DNA from: Xenophilus azovorans DSM 13620
Lineage (GTDB): Bacteria; Pseudomonadota; Gammaproteobacteria; Burkholderiales; Burkholderiaceae_C
Direction of reading: 5' to 3'
Length of the DNA: 64,000 nucleotides
NCBI RefSeq assembly: GCF_000745855.1
Contig: NZ_JQKD01000033.1
Coordinates: 1 to 64,000 of the forward strand
Made by a program: the position numbers and the translations under genes
Shown: positions 47,720-64,000 of the stretch, one piece after another
How positions within the stretch are numbered: position 1 is the first letter of the stretch
Layout: the number at the start of each line of letters is the position of its first letter
Notes under the pieces: model-generated
Told to the model about the DNA's origin: nothing
Seen by the model: only the letters and a program-made list of their open reading frames with translations
Database searches by the model: none

Positions 47720-47737
47720 TGTCGCTACTCGGCGACA
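47720..47737. promoter_or_regulatory. GlrR-type enhancer site (TGTC-N10-GACA), distal
   Basis: TGTC at 47720-47723 and GACA at 47734-47737 with a ten-base spacer. It overlaps the last codons of glrR (stop at 47725), so part of the enhancer is inside the activator's own coding sequence. Its centre is 67 bases from that of the proximal site. Confidence 0.72.
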
Positions 47738-49122
47738 GGGTCGCCGGGGGGCGATCCGGCCTCGGCCTTGAAGTGGCCGGGGGTGAGCGCATGCTTCTGC
47801 AGCAGGCGATAGAACTCGGTGCGGTTGCGGTCCGCCAGCCGCGCGGCGTCGGCGACGTTGCCGTCGGTCAGCTTGAGCAGGCCCACCAGGTACTCGCGCT
47901 CGAAGCGCTGCTTGGCGTCCGCATAGGTGAGCACTTCCACGGTGGGCACCCGCAGCGCCCGCTGCACCAGCGCCAGCGGGATCAGCGGCGAACTGGACAG
48001 GGCGCACACCTGCTCCACCACGTTGAAGAGCTGCCGCACGTTGCCCGGCCAGGGCGCGGTGGTCAGCGCCTTCAGCGCCTCGGGCGCGAAGCCCGAGAGG
48101 CGCTTGCCGTACTTGCCGGCCAGCTTGTGCAGGAAGTGGTTGGCCAGGAGCGGGATGTCCTCGCGCCGGTCGGCCAGCGAGGGCAGCGTCAGGGTGACGA
48201 CGTTCAGGCGGTAGTACAGGTCCTCGCGGAACTGGCCGGCCGCCATGGCGGCGTCCAGGTCGCGGTGGGTGGCGGAGATGATGCGCACGTCCACCGCGAT
48301 GGCCTGGGTGGCGCCCACCGGGCGCACCGCGCGTTCCTGCAGCACGCGCAGCAGCTTGACCTGCAGAGCAGGCGGCATGTCGCCGATCTCGTCGAGCATC
48401 AGCGTGCCGCCGTCGGCCTGCTGGAACAGGCCCTTGTGGTTGGCGTGCGCGTCGGTGAAGGCGCCCTTGACGTGGCCGAACAGCTCGGACTCGAGCAACG
48501 CCTCGGGGATCGCGCCGCAGTTGACGGCGACGAAGGGCTTCTTCGCCCGCGCGCTGGCCTTGTGGATGGCGCGCGCCAGCACTTCCTTGCCGGTGCCGGA
48601 GTCGCCGCGCAGCAGCACGCTGGCGTCGGACTGGGCAACCATGCGCGCCTCGGCCAGCACCTCGGCCATGCGGCTGGAGCGGCTGACGATCTCGCTGCGC
48701 CAGGTCTCGTCGCCGGCGGCGGCGGGCGTGGCCGCCGGCGCGCCCAGGGCCAGCGCCTGGCCGATCTTGTCGAGCAGCTCGCGCGGCTCGTAGGGCTTGG
48801 TCAGGTAGGTGAAGACGCCGCGCGAGGTGGCCTCCACCGCGTCGGGGATGGTGCCGTGCGCGGTCAGCAGGATCACCGGCAGCGCGGGGTGGCGCTTGCG
48901 GATCTCGTCGAAGAGCTGCAGGCCGTCGCGCCCGGGCAGCCGCACGTCGCTGAGCACCAGGCGCGGGTGCTCGATCTCCAGTTGGGTGAGCGCCGATTCG
49001 GCCGAGGTGACGGCCGTGACCTGGTAGCCGGCGCCGGTCAGCCGCAGCGACAGCAGCCGCAGCAGGTCCGGGTCGTCGTCGACGACCAGGATGCGGGCGC
49101 CCTTGGCCGTGGCTTCGCTCAC
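47725..49122 (-). CDS. glrR: Sigma-54 response regulator GlrR (QseF)
   Basis: GlrR is the NtrC-type activator of the GlrK/GlrR (QseE/QseF) envelope system. The 465-residue protein has a receiver (VVDDDPDLLRLL, phospho-Asp in LSDVRLPGRDG), an AAA+ domain with GDSGTGKEVLARA and GGTLMLDEIGD, and a Fis-type HTH (NVADAARLADRNRTEFYRLL). The sigma-54 contact loop reads GAFTDA rather than GAFTGA. GTG 49122 is chosen because GGAGG precedes it by seven bases; the upstream frame lacks an ATG near the receiver. The order glrK - lipoprotein - glrR is that of E. coli glrK-qseG-glrR. Confidence 0.9.
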   Translation of the reverse strand: MSEATAKGARILVVDDDPDLLRLLSLRLTGAGYQVTAVTSAESALTQLEIEHPRLVLSDVRLPGRDGLQLFDEIRKRHPALPVILLTAHGTIPDAVEATSRGVFTYLTKPYEPRELLDKIGQALALGAPAATPAAAGDETWRSEIVSRSSRMAEVLAEARMVAQSDASVLLRGDSGTGKEVLARAIHKASARAKKPFVAVNCGAIPEALLESELFGHVKGAFTDAHANHKGLFQQADGGTLMLDEIGDMPPALQVKLLRVLQERAVRPVGATQAIAVDVRIISATHRDLDAAMAAGQFREDLYYRLNVVTLTLPSLADRREDIPLLANHFLHKLAGKYGKRLSGFAPEALKALTTAPWPGNVRQLFNVVEQVCALSSSPLIPLALVQRALRVPTVEVLTYADAKQRFEREYLVGLLKLTDGNVADAARLADRNRTEFYRLLQKHALTPGHFKAEAGSPPGDPVAE

Positions 49123-49183
49123 TGAACTGCCCTCCGTGCTTCGCACTGCGGGTGCGAGCGCCTTCGGAACGGCCGGGCGGCGC

Positions 49184-49831
49184 TCATGGCCTGGGCCCTC
49201 CGTTGACGGGCGGTGGCGGCGGCGCGGGCGGGCGCGCGAAGCTGCGTTCGATGGCGCGCAGCGCCTCGATGCGGTCGTTGAGCTGGTCGATGCGGCGCTG
49301 CGCGTCCTTGAGCTGCTGCACCTGGCGGTCGCGGTCGTCCTCCACGCGGCGCTGCTCCAGGTAGCGCGCGGCCAGCAGCCGCGCCAGCGGCGCCAGCGAC
49401 AGCCCCTCGGGCGAGGCATTGCCGGCCACCCGCTGCATCAGGCCGGCGGCGCGCGCCAGGTCGGGCGGGTTGCGCGTCTGCGCCAGCGCCAGGCCCAATT
49501 GCATCTGGGTGGCGGGGTCGTTCGGCTCGCCCAGGCGCGCGATCTCGGCGTTCAGCTCGCCGCCCGGCAAGCCGCGCACCCGGTCGGCGTAGGCGAGCAT
49601 GGCGCCGATCGGGCCGGGCAGCGGCGGCATCAGTTGCGTGGCGGGCGCCTGCGGCTCGGCCTCGACCGGCATCACCGGCGGGGGCGGCGGCGGGACGCTG
49701 ATCCGCGGCGGGGGTGTCGGCGGCGCGGGTGCCGGCGCCGGCGTGGTGCAGGCGGCCAGCATCAGCGCCAGGGCGGCGGCCGATGCAGCGGCGAAGCGGA
49801 GCGGGGTCCGCGAAGTCTGGGGGTGTGTCAT
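49184..49831 (-). CDS. QseG-like outer-membrane lipoprotein of the GlrKR operon
   Basis: The 215-residue protein has a lipobox LMLAAC (Cys28), a Pro-rich linker and a helical C-terminal half with a coiled coil (residues 160-200). E. coli QseG occupies the same position and activates the kinase GlrK from the outer membrane, so I infer the same role; sequence identity cannot be judged. The first dozen codons after ATG coincide with the dispersed repeat (copy C), so the signal-peptide start appears built from it. Its start is one base after the glrK stop. Confidence 0.7.
   Translation of the reverse strand: MTHPQTSRTPLRFAAASAAALALMLAACTTPAPAPAPPTPPPRISVPPPPPPVMPVEAEPQAPATQLMPPLPGPIGAMLAYADRVRGLPGGELNAEIARLGEPNDPATQMQLGLALAQTRNPPDLARAAGLMQRVAGNASPEGLSLAPLARLLAARYLEQRRVEDDRDRQVQQLKDAQRRIDQLNDRIEALRAIERSFARPPAPPPPPVNGGPRP
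49790..49828 (-). repeat. Dispersed extragenic repeat, partial copy C inside a coding start
   Basis: Read on the minus strand this is ACACCCCCAGACTTCGCGG followed by CCCCGCTCCGCTTCGCC, the same left part seen in copies A (27798) and B (up to 40692). It lacks the palindrome and right half. It begins directly after the glrK stop and supplies codons 2-14 of the QseG-like gene. Confidence 0.75.
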
Positions 49832-49832
49832 G

Positions 49833-51260
49833 TCAAGCGTTGCGCGGCAGCTCGATGCGGAAGCGCGCGCCGGGGCCGCTGGGCAGCAGTTCGATGCGCC
49901 CACCATGGGCCGCAATGTACTCCTGCACGATCGAAAGCCCGATGCCCGTGCCCTTGACCGCGTGCTCGGGCTGGCGTTCGCCGCGGAAGAAGGGCTCGAA
50001 GATGCGGTCGCGGTCCTGCTCCGACACGCCGGGGCCGGCGTCGGCCACCTCGATGACGGCCAGCGAGGGCGTGCTGGAGACGTGGAAGGCGATGGTGCCG
50101 CCGCGCGCCGAGAAGCGGATCGCGTTGGACAGCAGGTTGCCCAGCGCCGTGCCGAGCTTCACCGGGTCGACCGACACCGCCACCGGCTCGCCCTCGGCGT
50201 GCACCGTGAGGCCGCCGGCCTGCCACTGCAGGCGCTGCGCCTCGATCTGCTGCTCGATCAGCGGCAGCAGCGGCGTGCGCTGGCGGTTGAGCTGGCGCGC
50301 CTCGAAGGCGGCCGCGTTGAAGCGCAGCAGCGCCTCGATCTGCCCCTGCAGCGCCACCGTGTTCTGCTGCAGGATCTGCACCACCTCGCGCTGCGCCGGG
50401 CTGAGCTGGCCGGTCACGCCTTCCTCCAGCAGCGAGACGCCCTCGCGCAGTGCGGCCAGCGGGGTCTTGAGTTCATGCGAGACGTGCCGCAGGAAGCGTG
50501 CCTTGTCCGCGTCCAGTTCGGTCAGCCGCAGGCGCAGCCAGTCCAGCTCCTGCGCCACGCGGCGCACGTCGGCCGGGCCGCGGATGTCGATGGGCTCGTC
50601 CAGGCGGTTCTCGCCCAGGCCGTGGATGGCGCGCTCCAGCCGCTTGAAGGGCCGCGCCAGCCAGATGCCGAAGGCCAGCGCCATCGCCACCGCCAGCGCG
50701 CTGGCGGCCAGCACCTGCTGCATCAGGCGCCGGCGCGCGCGCTCCAGCCGCTCGGCCAGGGCGTTGTTCTGCGTCTCGATGAGGAACTGCGCCTGCTGCG
50801 CGATCTGCGTGTTCAGCGCGTCCAGCTCGCGGAACTGCACCGCCATCGAGGTCTCGCGCGTGAGGGCGGTGTCGGACGGGCCGTTCATCAGCCCCTCGAT
50901 CACGTCCAGTTGCGTGCGCCAGGCCTCGGCCGACTGCGGCAGCATGCCGTTGTCCACCAGTTGCTGCACCACGCCCTGCGCATCGTGCGCGGCCTCGCCG
51001 AAGCGGCGGCGCAGCACGGCGTCGTTGAGCACCAGCGACTGGCGCCCGGACCGCTCCATCACCGCGCTGCGCTCGGCCAGCGACTGTGCCGCGCCCGACA
51101 GTTGCAGCGCGCGCTTGGCGGCGTCGCGGCTCTGCACCATCAGCCGGTCGTACTGCACCAGCGCGCGCAGCGACACGCCCACCAGCAGCGCCGTGATGAG
51201 CAGGAAGGCGAACAGCAGCAACTGCTGGAACGAGCCGCGGGCGCGGCGCGGAGTGGTCAT
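49833..51260 (-). CDS. glrK: Sensor histidine kinase GlrK (QseE)
   Basis: The 475-residue protein has two membrane helices ([34 protein letters not shown]) flanking a helical periplasmic sensor of about 150 residues. HAMP follows, then HisKA with [19 protein letters not shown] and a HATPase domain ending [19 protein letters not shown]. It phosphorylates GlrR in response to envelope signals. Its ATG overlaps the miaB stop (ATGA, 51257-51260), an odd coupling with a tRNA-modification gene. Confidence 0.9.
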   Translation of the reverse strand: MTTPRRARGSFQQLLLFAFLLITALLVGVSLRALVQYDRLMVQSRDAAKRALQLSGAAQSLAERSAVMERSGRQSLVLNDAVLRRRFGEAAHDAQGVVQQLVDNGMLPQSAEAWRTQLDVIEGLMNGPSDTALTRETSMAVQFRELDALNTQIAQQAQFLIETQNNALAERLERARRRLMQQVLAASALAVAMALAFGIWLARPFKRLERAIHGLGENRLDEPIDIRGPADVRRVAQELDWLRLRLTELDADKARFLRHVSHELKTPLAALREGVSLLEEGVTGQLSPAQREVVQILQQNTVALQGQIEALLRFNAAAFEARQLNRQRTPLLPLIEQQIEAQRLQWQAGGLTVHAEGEPVAVSVDPVKLGTALGNLLSNAIRFSARGGTIAFHVSSTPSLAVIEVADAGPGVSEQDRDRIFEPFFRGERQPEHAVKGTGIGLSIVQEYIAAHGGRIELLPSGPGARFRIELPRNA

Positions 51261-52621
51261 GCGGCCAGCGGCTCGCTTTCGTCCGCGGCGCCCGTCACGC
51301 GCGTGACGACCTCGCCGCGCAGCGTGTGCGACAGCGCACGGGTGATCCGCACCTCCACCATCTGCCCCGTCAACCGCGGCGGCGCCTCGAAATTGACGAC
51401 GCGGTGGCAGTCGGTGCGGCCCATCAGCTCGGCCGGGTTCTTCTTCGACGGGCCTTCCACCAGCACGCGCTGGGTGGTGCCCACCAGCGCTTCCGACAGG
51501 CGCTTCACGTTGTCGTCGATGGTCTTCTGCAGGTGCTGCAGGCGCGCGAGCTTCACCGCGTGCGGCGTGTCGTCGGGGAACTGGGCGGCCGGCGTGCCGG
51601 GGCGCGGGCTGAAGATGAAGGAGAAGCTCGAGTCGAAGCCCACGTCGTCGATGAGCTTCATCATCTTCGCGAAGTCCTCCTCCGTCTCGCCGGGGAAGCC
51701 GACGATGAAGTCGCTCGACAGCGCGAGCTGCGGACGCACGGCGCGCAGCCTGCGGATCGTGCTCTTGTATTCCATGGCCGTGTAGCCGCGCTTCATCGCC
51801 ATCAGGATGCGGTCGCTGCCGTGCTGCACCGGCAGGTGCAGGTGGCTCACGAGCTGCGGCACCCTGCCGTACACCTCGATCAGGCGCGGCGTGAACTCGT
51901 TCGGGTGGCTGGTGGTGTAGCGGATGCGCTCGATGCCCGGGATCTCGGCGATGTACTCGATCAGCAGCGCGAAGTCGGCGATCTCGCTGGTGTCGCCCAT
52001 CCTGCCGCGGTAGGCGTTCACGTTCTGGCCCAGCAGCGTCACCTCCTTCACGCCCTGGTCGGCCAGGCCGGCCACTTCCACCAGCACGTCGTCCAGCGGG
52101 CGGTTGACCTCCTCGCCGCGGGTGTAGGGCACCACGCAGTAGCTGCAGTACTTGGAGCAGCCCTCCATGATCGAGACGAAGGCGGTGGCGCCCTCCACCC
52201 GCGCCGGCGGCAGATGGTCGAACTTCTCGATCTCGGGGAAGGAGATGTCGACCTGCGGGCGCTTCTCGGCGTCGCGCCGCGCCAGCATCTCGGGCAGGCG
52301 ATGCAGCGTCTGCGGGCCGAACACCACGTCCACGTAGGGCGCGCGCTCGATGATGGCCGCGCCCTCCTGGCTGGCGACGCAGCCGCCCACGCCGATCTTC
52401 ACGCCGCGCGCCTTCAGGTGCTGCACGCGGCCGAGGTCGGAGAACACCTTCTCCTGCGCCTTCTCGCGCACCGAGCAGGTGTTGAAGAGGATCAGGTCGG
52501 CTTCCTCGACGTCCTGCGTGGGCTCGTAGCCCTCGGCGGCGGCCAGCAGGTCGGCCATCTTGTCCGAGTCGTACTCGTTCATCTGGCAGCCGAAGGTCTT
52601 GATGAAAACTTTGCGGGTCAT
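51257..52621 (-). CDS. miaB: tRNA-2-methylthio-N6-dimethylallyladenosine synthase MiaB
   Basis: MiaB is a radical-SAM enzyme that adds a methylthio group to i6A37 of tRNAs reading UNN codons. The 454-residue protein has the N-terminal cluster-binding domain ([18 protein letters not shown]), the radical-SAM motif CSKYCSYC and a C-terminal TRAM domain. ATG 52621 (MTRKVF) is the usual start; an in-frame ATG at 52657 is unlikely. Confidence 0.96.
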   Translation of the reverse strand: MTRKVFIKTFGCQMNEYDSDKMADLLAAAEGYEPTQDVEEADLILFNTCSVREKAQEKVFSDLGRVQHLKARGVKIGVGGCVASQEGAAIIERAPYVDVVFGPQTLHRLPEMLARRDAEKRPQVDISFPEIEKFDHLPPARVEGATAFVSIMEGCSKYCSYCVVPYTRGEEVNRPLDDVLVEVAGLADQGVKEVTLLGQNVNAYRGRMGDTSEIADFALLIEYIAEIPGIERIRYTTSHPNEFTPRLIEVYGRVPQLVSHLHLPVQHGSDRILMAMKRGYTAMEYKSTIRRLRAVRPQLALSSDFIVGFPGETEEDFAKMMKLIDDVGFDSSFSFIFSPRPGTPAAQFPDDTPHAVKLARLQHLQKTIDDNVKRLSEALVGTTQRVLVEGPSKKNPAELMGRTDCHRVVNFEAPPRLTGQMVEVRITRALSHTLRGEVVTRVTGAADESEPLAA

Positions 52622-52708
52622 GCGGCAACTCCCGTGGCGGTTGCGGTGAAAGTCCATGGCGTGCGCCGCCCGCGGGGCGAGCGGCGGGCACGGCCCCAGC
52701 CGGCGCGG

Positions 52709-53167
52709 CTACTCGTTCTGCGCCTTCGTGGTGAAGGGCCAGAAGTTCAGGAAGGGCTTGTTCGCCGCCTCGCGCTCGGCGGCGGCCTCGGTCGGCGTGA
52801 GGATCCACACCTCGCTGACCAGGCCGGCCGCGTCGCGCCGGTAGTTGACCGCCAGGTCCTGCCCCGTGAGGGTGGCCGGCGGCACGATCATGTTCTGCGG
52901 GTTGCGGATGCGCGCGCCCGGCGCCAGGCGCTCGGGCCGGCCGTCCAGCGCGGCCTCCGGGAAGCCGGTGATGACCAGCCTGCCGCGCAGCGTGTTGACG
53001 GGGAAGTTGCGGCCGCCCACGGCGGCCTCGTTCTGGGTCTGGACCTGGAACTGCGCATGCGCCGGCGCAGCGGCCAGCACCAGTGCGGCAGCCGCCGCCA
53101 GGACGGCGGCGCGGGTCGGACGGGCAGGGGAATCGTGGGGGGCGGGGCAGCGGTTCATGGGGTACAT
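52709..53167 (-). CDS. Secreted protein of unknown function
   Basis: The 152-residue protein has a classic signal peptide (AAVLAAAAALVLAAAPAHA, cleavage near residue 38) and a mature domain of about 110 residues beginning QFQVQTQNEAAVGG. No known family is recognised; the region NTLRGRLVITGFPEAALDGR and the C-terminal FLNFWPFTT look conserved-type. It is likely periplasmic. An ATG three codons in is an alternative start. It reads towards miaB over an 87-base gap. Confidence 0.65.
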   Translation of the reverse strand: MYPMNRCPAPHDSPARPTRAAVLAAAAALVLAAAPAHAQFQVQTQNEAAVGGRNFPVNTLRGRLVITGFPEAALDGRPERLAPGARIRNPQNMIVPPATLTGQDLAVNYRRDAAGLVSEVWILTPTEAAAEREAANKPFLNFWPFTTKAQNE

Positions 53168-53222
53168 CCAGAGGCTGGCAACCCGCGATTCTAGGAGGGC
53201 GACGCGTTCCGCCGCGGCGCCC

Positions 53223-54116
53223 TCAGCAGCCGGCCAGCGCAGGGGCGGGCCGGGCGGCCCGGCCGGCCGCCGCGCCCGCCGGCGCCACGGCCGTGCGCTG
53301 CTGCACGCGTCGGGCCCAGTCGCAGGCCAGGTCGAGGAAGACGCGTTGCGACGCCAGCGTCACCAGGGTGTGCTCGATCGCCGGCTCGAAGCGGTACTCG
53401 ATGTGCTGCGCGAAGGGCTCGCCGGCCATCTCGCCGAGCTGGTCGTGTCCGCGGTCGGCCACGTGCAGGCTCCCGGAGGACAGCATGAGGACCGGGGTGC
53501 CGCGCGCGGCCAGGGCCGACATGGCGGCGCGGAAGCGCTGCGCGTGGTCTTCCGGCGTCGGCGCGTCGGCGAGCTGTGCGCCGCGCCCGTGGATGCGGCC
53601 GCGCAGGGCGTTGGCGATCTTCTCGCGCAGCGAGGCGTTGAAGGGCAGCGCCACGATCCGGCGCAGCGCCAGCGCCAGGGCGGCGCGGCGGCGCGGGAAG
53701 GCGAAGCTGTCGAACAGCAGCAGCCCCGCCACGCGCGGGTCCTGCTGCGCCAGCGCCGCGCCGTACACCCCGCCCATGCACAGCCCGATGTGCAGGAAGC
53801 GGCGGATGCCGGTCATCGTCTCGACCAGCTGCATGGCGGCCAGCAGGTCGGCCACGCCCTGCTCGACGTGGCCGCCGTTGCCGCGCGGGGCGTCGCTGTC
53901 GCCGAGGCCGGCGAGGTCCAGGCGCAGGCTGGCGATGCCCTGCTGCGCCAGCCGGCGGGCCAGCTTGACGTTGATGCGGGCGGGGCCGGTGCGGTGGCCG
54001 GCGCCCTGGTTGATCAGCAGGCAGGCCAGCGGCGCGGCCGGCAGGGCGTCGGGCACGGTCAGCACGCCCATCAGCCGGGCGTCCTCGGGGCCGAAGCGGA
54101 CGGGGGTCTCGGTCAT
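53223..54116 (-). CDS. Alpha/beta-hydrolase with Cys elbow, exosortase-A hydrolase-1-like
   Basis: The 297-residue protein has an alpha/beta-hydrolase core (LLINQGAGHRTGPARI; DLAGLGDSD) and elbow GLCMGG, with Cys113 where serine is usual. A GLC-type elbow is characteristic of the hydrolase-1 proteins found beside exosortase-A genes, though no exosortase is visible here. Last gene of the PKS/NRPS operon, its ATG overlaps the previous stop (ATGA). It may be an editing or chain-releasing thioesterase-like enzyme; this is inference. Confidence 0.75.
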   Translation of the reverse strand: MTETPVRFGPEDARLMGVLTVPDALPAAPLACLLINQGAGHRTGPARINVKLARRLAQQGIASLRLDLAGLGDSDAPRGNGGHVEQGVADLLAAMQLVETMTGIRRFLHIGLCMGGVYGAALAQQDPRVAGLLLFDSFAFPRRRAALALALRRIVALPFNASLREKIANALRGRIHGRGAQLADAPTPEDHAQRFRAAMSALAARGTPVLMLSSGSLHVADRGHDQLGEMAGEPFAQHIEYRFEPAIEHTLVTLASQRVFLDLACDWARRVQQRTAVAPAGAAAGRAARPAPALAGC

Positions 54117-54949
54117 GCCGTCGCTTCCGCGGGGGCGCGCAGCCGCTGCAGCAGTTGCTGCAGCGGTTCGGCCGGCACCATCGTCGCCTGGCCGGGCCGC
54201 TGCTGGTCTTCCGTCCAGCCCCAGGTGTGGGCGAAGGGCACCCGCTGCACCGGCCGCGCCAGCGCGCGCTGCGCCTCGGCCCAGGCCTGCGCCGTCGCGT
54301 CCTGCGGCATCGCCAGCACCGTCGTGCCGTGCGCGGGCGAGAGCGCGACGCGCTGCGGCACGAGCTCGCGCAGCTCCTGGCGCAGGCGTGCGGACAGCCC
54401 GTAGCCCAGCGGTCCCTCGGTGTAGGCGTCGGGCTCGGCGGCCAGGCGCCGGCGCAGCCCGGGCACCGGCAGGCAGAAGCTCTTGATCAGCACCGAGGCA
54501 TGGGCCTCGCGCAGCGCGCGCAGATAGGCCGCGCCATCGAGGACCGGGTCCCACATCAGCAGGTGCTGCGGGCCCTGCGCCGCGGCGTGCGCGGCCGCGG
54601 CGGCGAGCGTGGCGCCGAGCCGTGCGCCGCACCAAGCCACCGGGACGGCGCCGGCGCGGCGCCGCAGCTCGGCATGGGCGGCCGCGACGTCGCCCTGCCA
54701 GCCCGCCATGTCGCCGTCCTCGTCGTCGCCGGGCGAGTCGCCGGTGCCGTGGTAGTCGAAGCGCAGCACGGCCACGCCGGCGCGCGCCAGCCGGTCCGAC
54801 AGCACGCGCAGGAAGCGCTGCGCGCGGAACAGCTCCTGCCCCATCGGCGGGCACAGCAGCACCGCCGAGGCCGGTGCCAGGCCGGTCGCCGGCGCATGGA
54901 AGATGCCGAACAGGCGGCGCCCGGCGGGGCCGAAGGTCAGCGGCGTCAT
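54113..54949 (-). CDS. Alpha/beta-hydrolase without elbow serine, exosortase-A hydrolase-2-like
   Basis: The 278-residue protein begins with an alpha/beta-hydrolase segment (LLCPPMGQELFRAQRFLR; LRFDYHGTGDS). At the position of the nucleophile elbow it reads WCGARLGA (Arg110), with no serine, like the WGLRLGA elbows of exosortase-associated hydrolase-2. It may be a pseudo-enzyme or use another residue. Its ATG overlaps the PPTase stop (ATGA, 54946-54949) and its stop overlaps the next gene, so the pair is made in fixed proportion. Confidence 0.75.
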   Translation of the reverse strand: MTPLTFGPAGRRLFGIFHAPATGLAPASAVLLCPPMGQELFRAQRFLRVLSDRLARAGVAVLRFDYHGTGDSPGDDEDGDMAGWQGDVAAAHAELRRRAGAVPVAWCGARLGATLAAAAAHAAAQGPQHLLMWDPVLDGAAYLRALREAHASVLIKSFCLPVPGLRRRLAAEPDAYTEGPLGYGLSARLRQELRELVPQRVALSPAHGTTVLAMPQDATAQAWAEAQRALARPVQRVPFAHTWGWTEDQQRPGQATMVPAEPLQQLLQRLRAPAEATA

Positions 54950-55667
54950 GCGGGCACGGCCTCCGCGAAGACGGGTGCCGGCGCGCGGACGGCGCAGCGC
55001 GCCACGGACACGATGGCACCGGGCAGGTCGAGCGTGGCCAGTTCCACCGTGGCCTGCCGGCCCGACGGGCCCGGGACCTGCACGCGCGCGAGGTCGCCGT
55101 CGAGGCCGGTGTACGGCGTCTGCGGGTCCAGCCCGAGGCCGGTGCCCACGGCCTTGAGCACGGCCTCCTTGCGGGTCCAGGCGCGCAGGAAGGCCGTCGC
55201 GCGCAGGGCGGGCGGCAGGGCCTGCAGCGCCGCGTGCTCCGCGGCACGGAAATACGCGGCGGACAGGTCCAGCGCGTCCGGCACCGGCCGCAGCAGCTCG
55301 ATGTCGACGCCCACCTCGTGCGTGTCGGACACCGCCACCACGCCCGTCGCGCCGCTGTGGCTGAGGTTGAAGTGCGGCGTTGCCGCGTCGGCCAGCGCCG
55401 GCTTGCCGAAGGGACCGGTGCGCCATTCGGCGGCCAGGGCGGCACGGCGAGGGCCGCGTACCGCGCAGAGGATGCCGTGCAGCGCCGCATGGGCGCACAG
55501 GTAGCGCCGGCGGTCCTGCTCGAAGGCGAAGGCATCGGCGCGCGCACGCTCCTGCGCCGACAGCCGGGCGATCGCCTCGGCCGGCACCGGCTGCGCCAGG
55601 TCGATGCGCCAGAGCCGGCAACCCGGCCAGGGGCTGTCGATCGATGTCGCGAGACGGTGCATGCCGT

Positions 55668-55671
<4 letters not shown>
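54946..55671 (-). CDS. Sfp-type 4'-phosphopantetheinyl transferase
   Basis: The enzyme transfers phosphopantetheine from CoA to the serine of carrier domains, here presumably the ACP and PCPs of the adjacent synthases. The 241-residue protein has the Sfp motifs FNLSHSGATGVVAVS, VGVDIELLRP (Mg-binding Asp/Glu) and FLRAWTRKEAVLKAVG. GTG 55671 overlaps the NRPS stop as GTGA; ATG 55662 is an alternative start. Dedicated PPTases in synthase operons are common. Confidence 0.92.
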
Positions 55672-60701
<5,030 letters not shown>

Positions 60702-60708
60702 GTCTTCC

Positions 60709-64000
<3,292 letters not shown>

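Overview
The window is a very GC-rich, densely coding stretch of chromosome from a betaproteobacterium. It most likely belongs to the order Burkholderiales, close to the Comamonadaceae / Rubrivivax-Leptothrix type. The evidence is the gene orders aroE-tonB-rnb, tlpA-accB-accC-prmA and nrdA-nrdB with an alanine/lysine-rich H1-like protein nearby, the PilS/PilR pair, and an intergenic repeat that recurs behind stop codons. No rRNA, tRNA or CRISPR array was seen. A taxon below order level is inference.

Layout. 1-723: the N-terminal end of an IS256-family transposase, the outer end of its element, and the 3' remnant of a uracil-DNA-glycosylase-like gene that it interrupts. 720-3626: a serine-hydroxymethyltransferase-like PLP enzyme, an Lrp/AsnC regulator and a divergent DMT exporter. 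3632-9875 (minus): lipoprotein, ruvC, mtgA, aroE, TonB-like protein, RNase II-type nuclease, YqiA-like esterase. 9948-14789: a large lipoprotein divergent from a LuxR-type response regulator and 7TM-DISM histidine kinase. 14824-21303: rodA, a beta-lactamase-fold hydrolase, PQQ glucose dehydrogenase (minus), tldD. 21366-22667: a leader peptide rich in Phe/Tyr/Trp, a terminator hairpin and a DAHP synthase gene, which together read as a transcription attenuator. 22672-31227: cupin, mpl, an unknown protein, a TlpA-like thioredoxin, accB-accC, prmA, a zinc-ribbon/DUF3426 protein and a PfkB kinase. 31286-36472: histone H1-like protein and nrdB/nrdA with twin NrdR boxes. 36695-43213: ampD, pilR, pilS, a PP0621-like small protein, a CcsA/YpjD-like protein and ffh. 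43326-45209: a papain-like protease fused to an alpha/beta-hydrolase domain.

45279-52621 is a regulatory block: miaB - glrK - qseG-like lipoprotein - glrR, followed by opgH (osmoregulated periplasmic glucan glucosyltransferase). Between glrR and opgH lie a canonical sigma-54 promoter, two exact TGTC-N10-GACA inverted repeats (the motif reported for enterobacterial GlrR) and an IHF-consensus site. I infer a GlrK/GlrR-sigma54 circuit that drives OPG synthesis. This is the most notable regulatory proposal in the window.

53223-64000 (minus) is a hybrid polyketide/non-ribosomal peptide cluster that runs off the right edge. It contains AT-ACP-aminotransferase, then C-A-PCP-C-PCP with an A-domain code that reads as threonine, a Sfp-type phosphopantetheinyl transferase, and two alpha/beta-hydrolases resembling exosortase-A-associated hydrolases. 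The genes are coupled by 4-nt overlaps or a 7-nt gap. No thioesterase and no second A domain are visible, so chain release and loading of the last carrier protein are open questions. A beta-amino-acyl-threonine lipopeptide is the best product guess.
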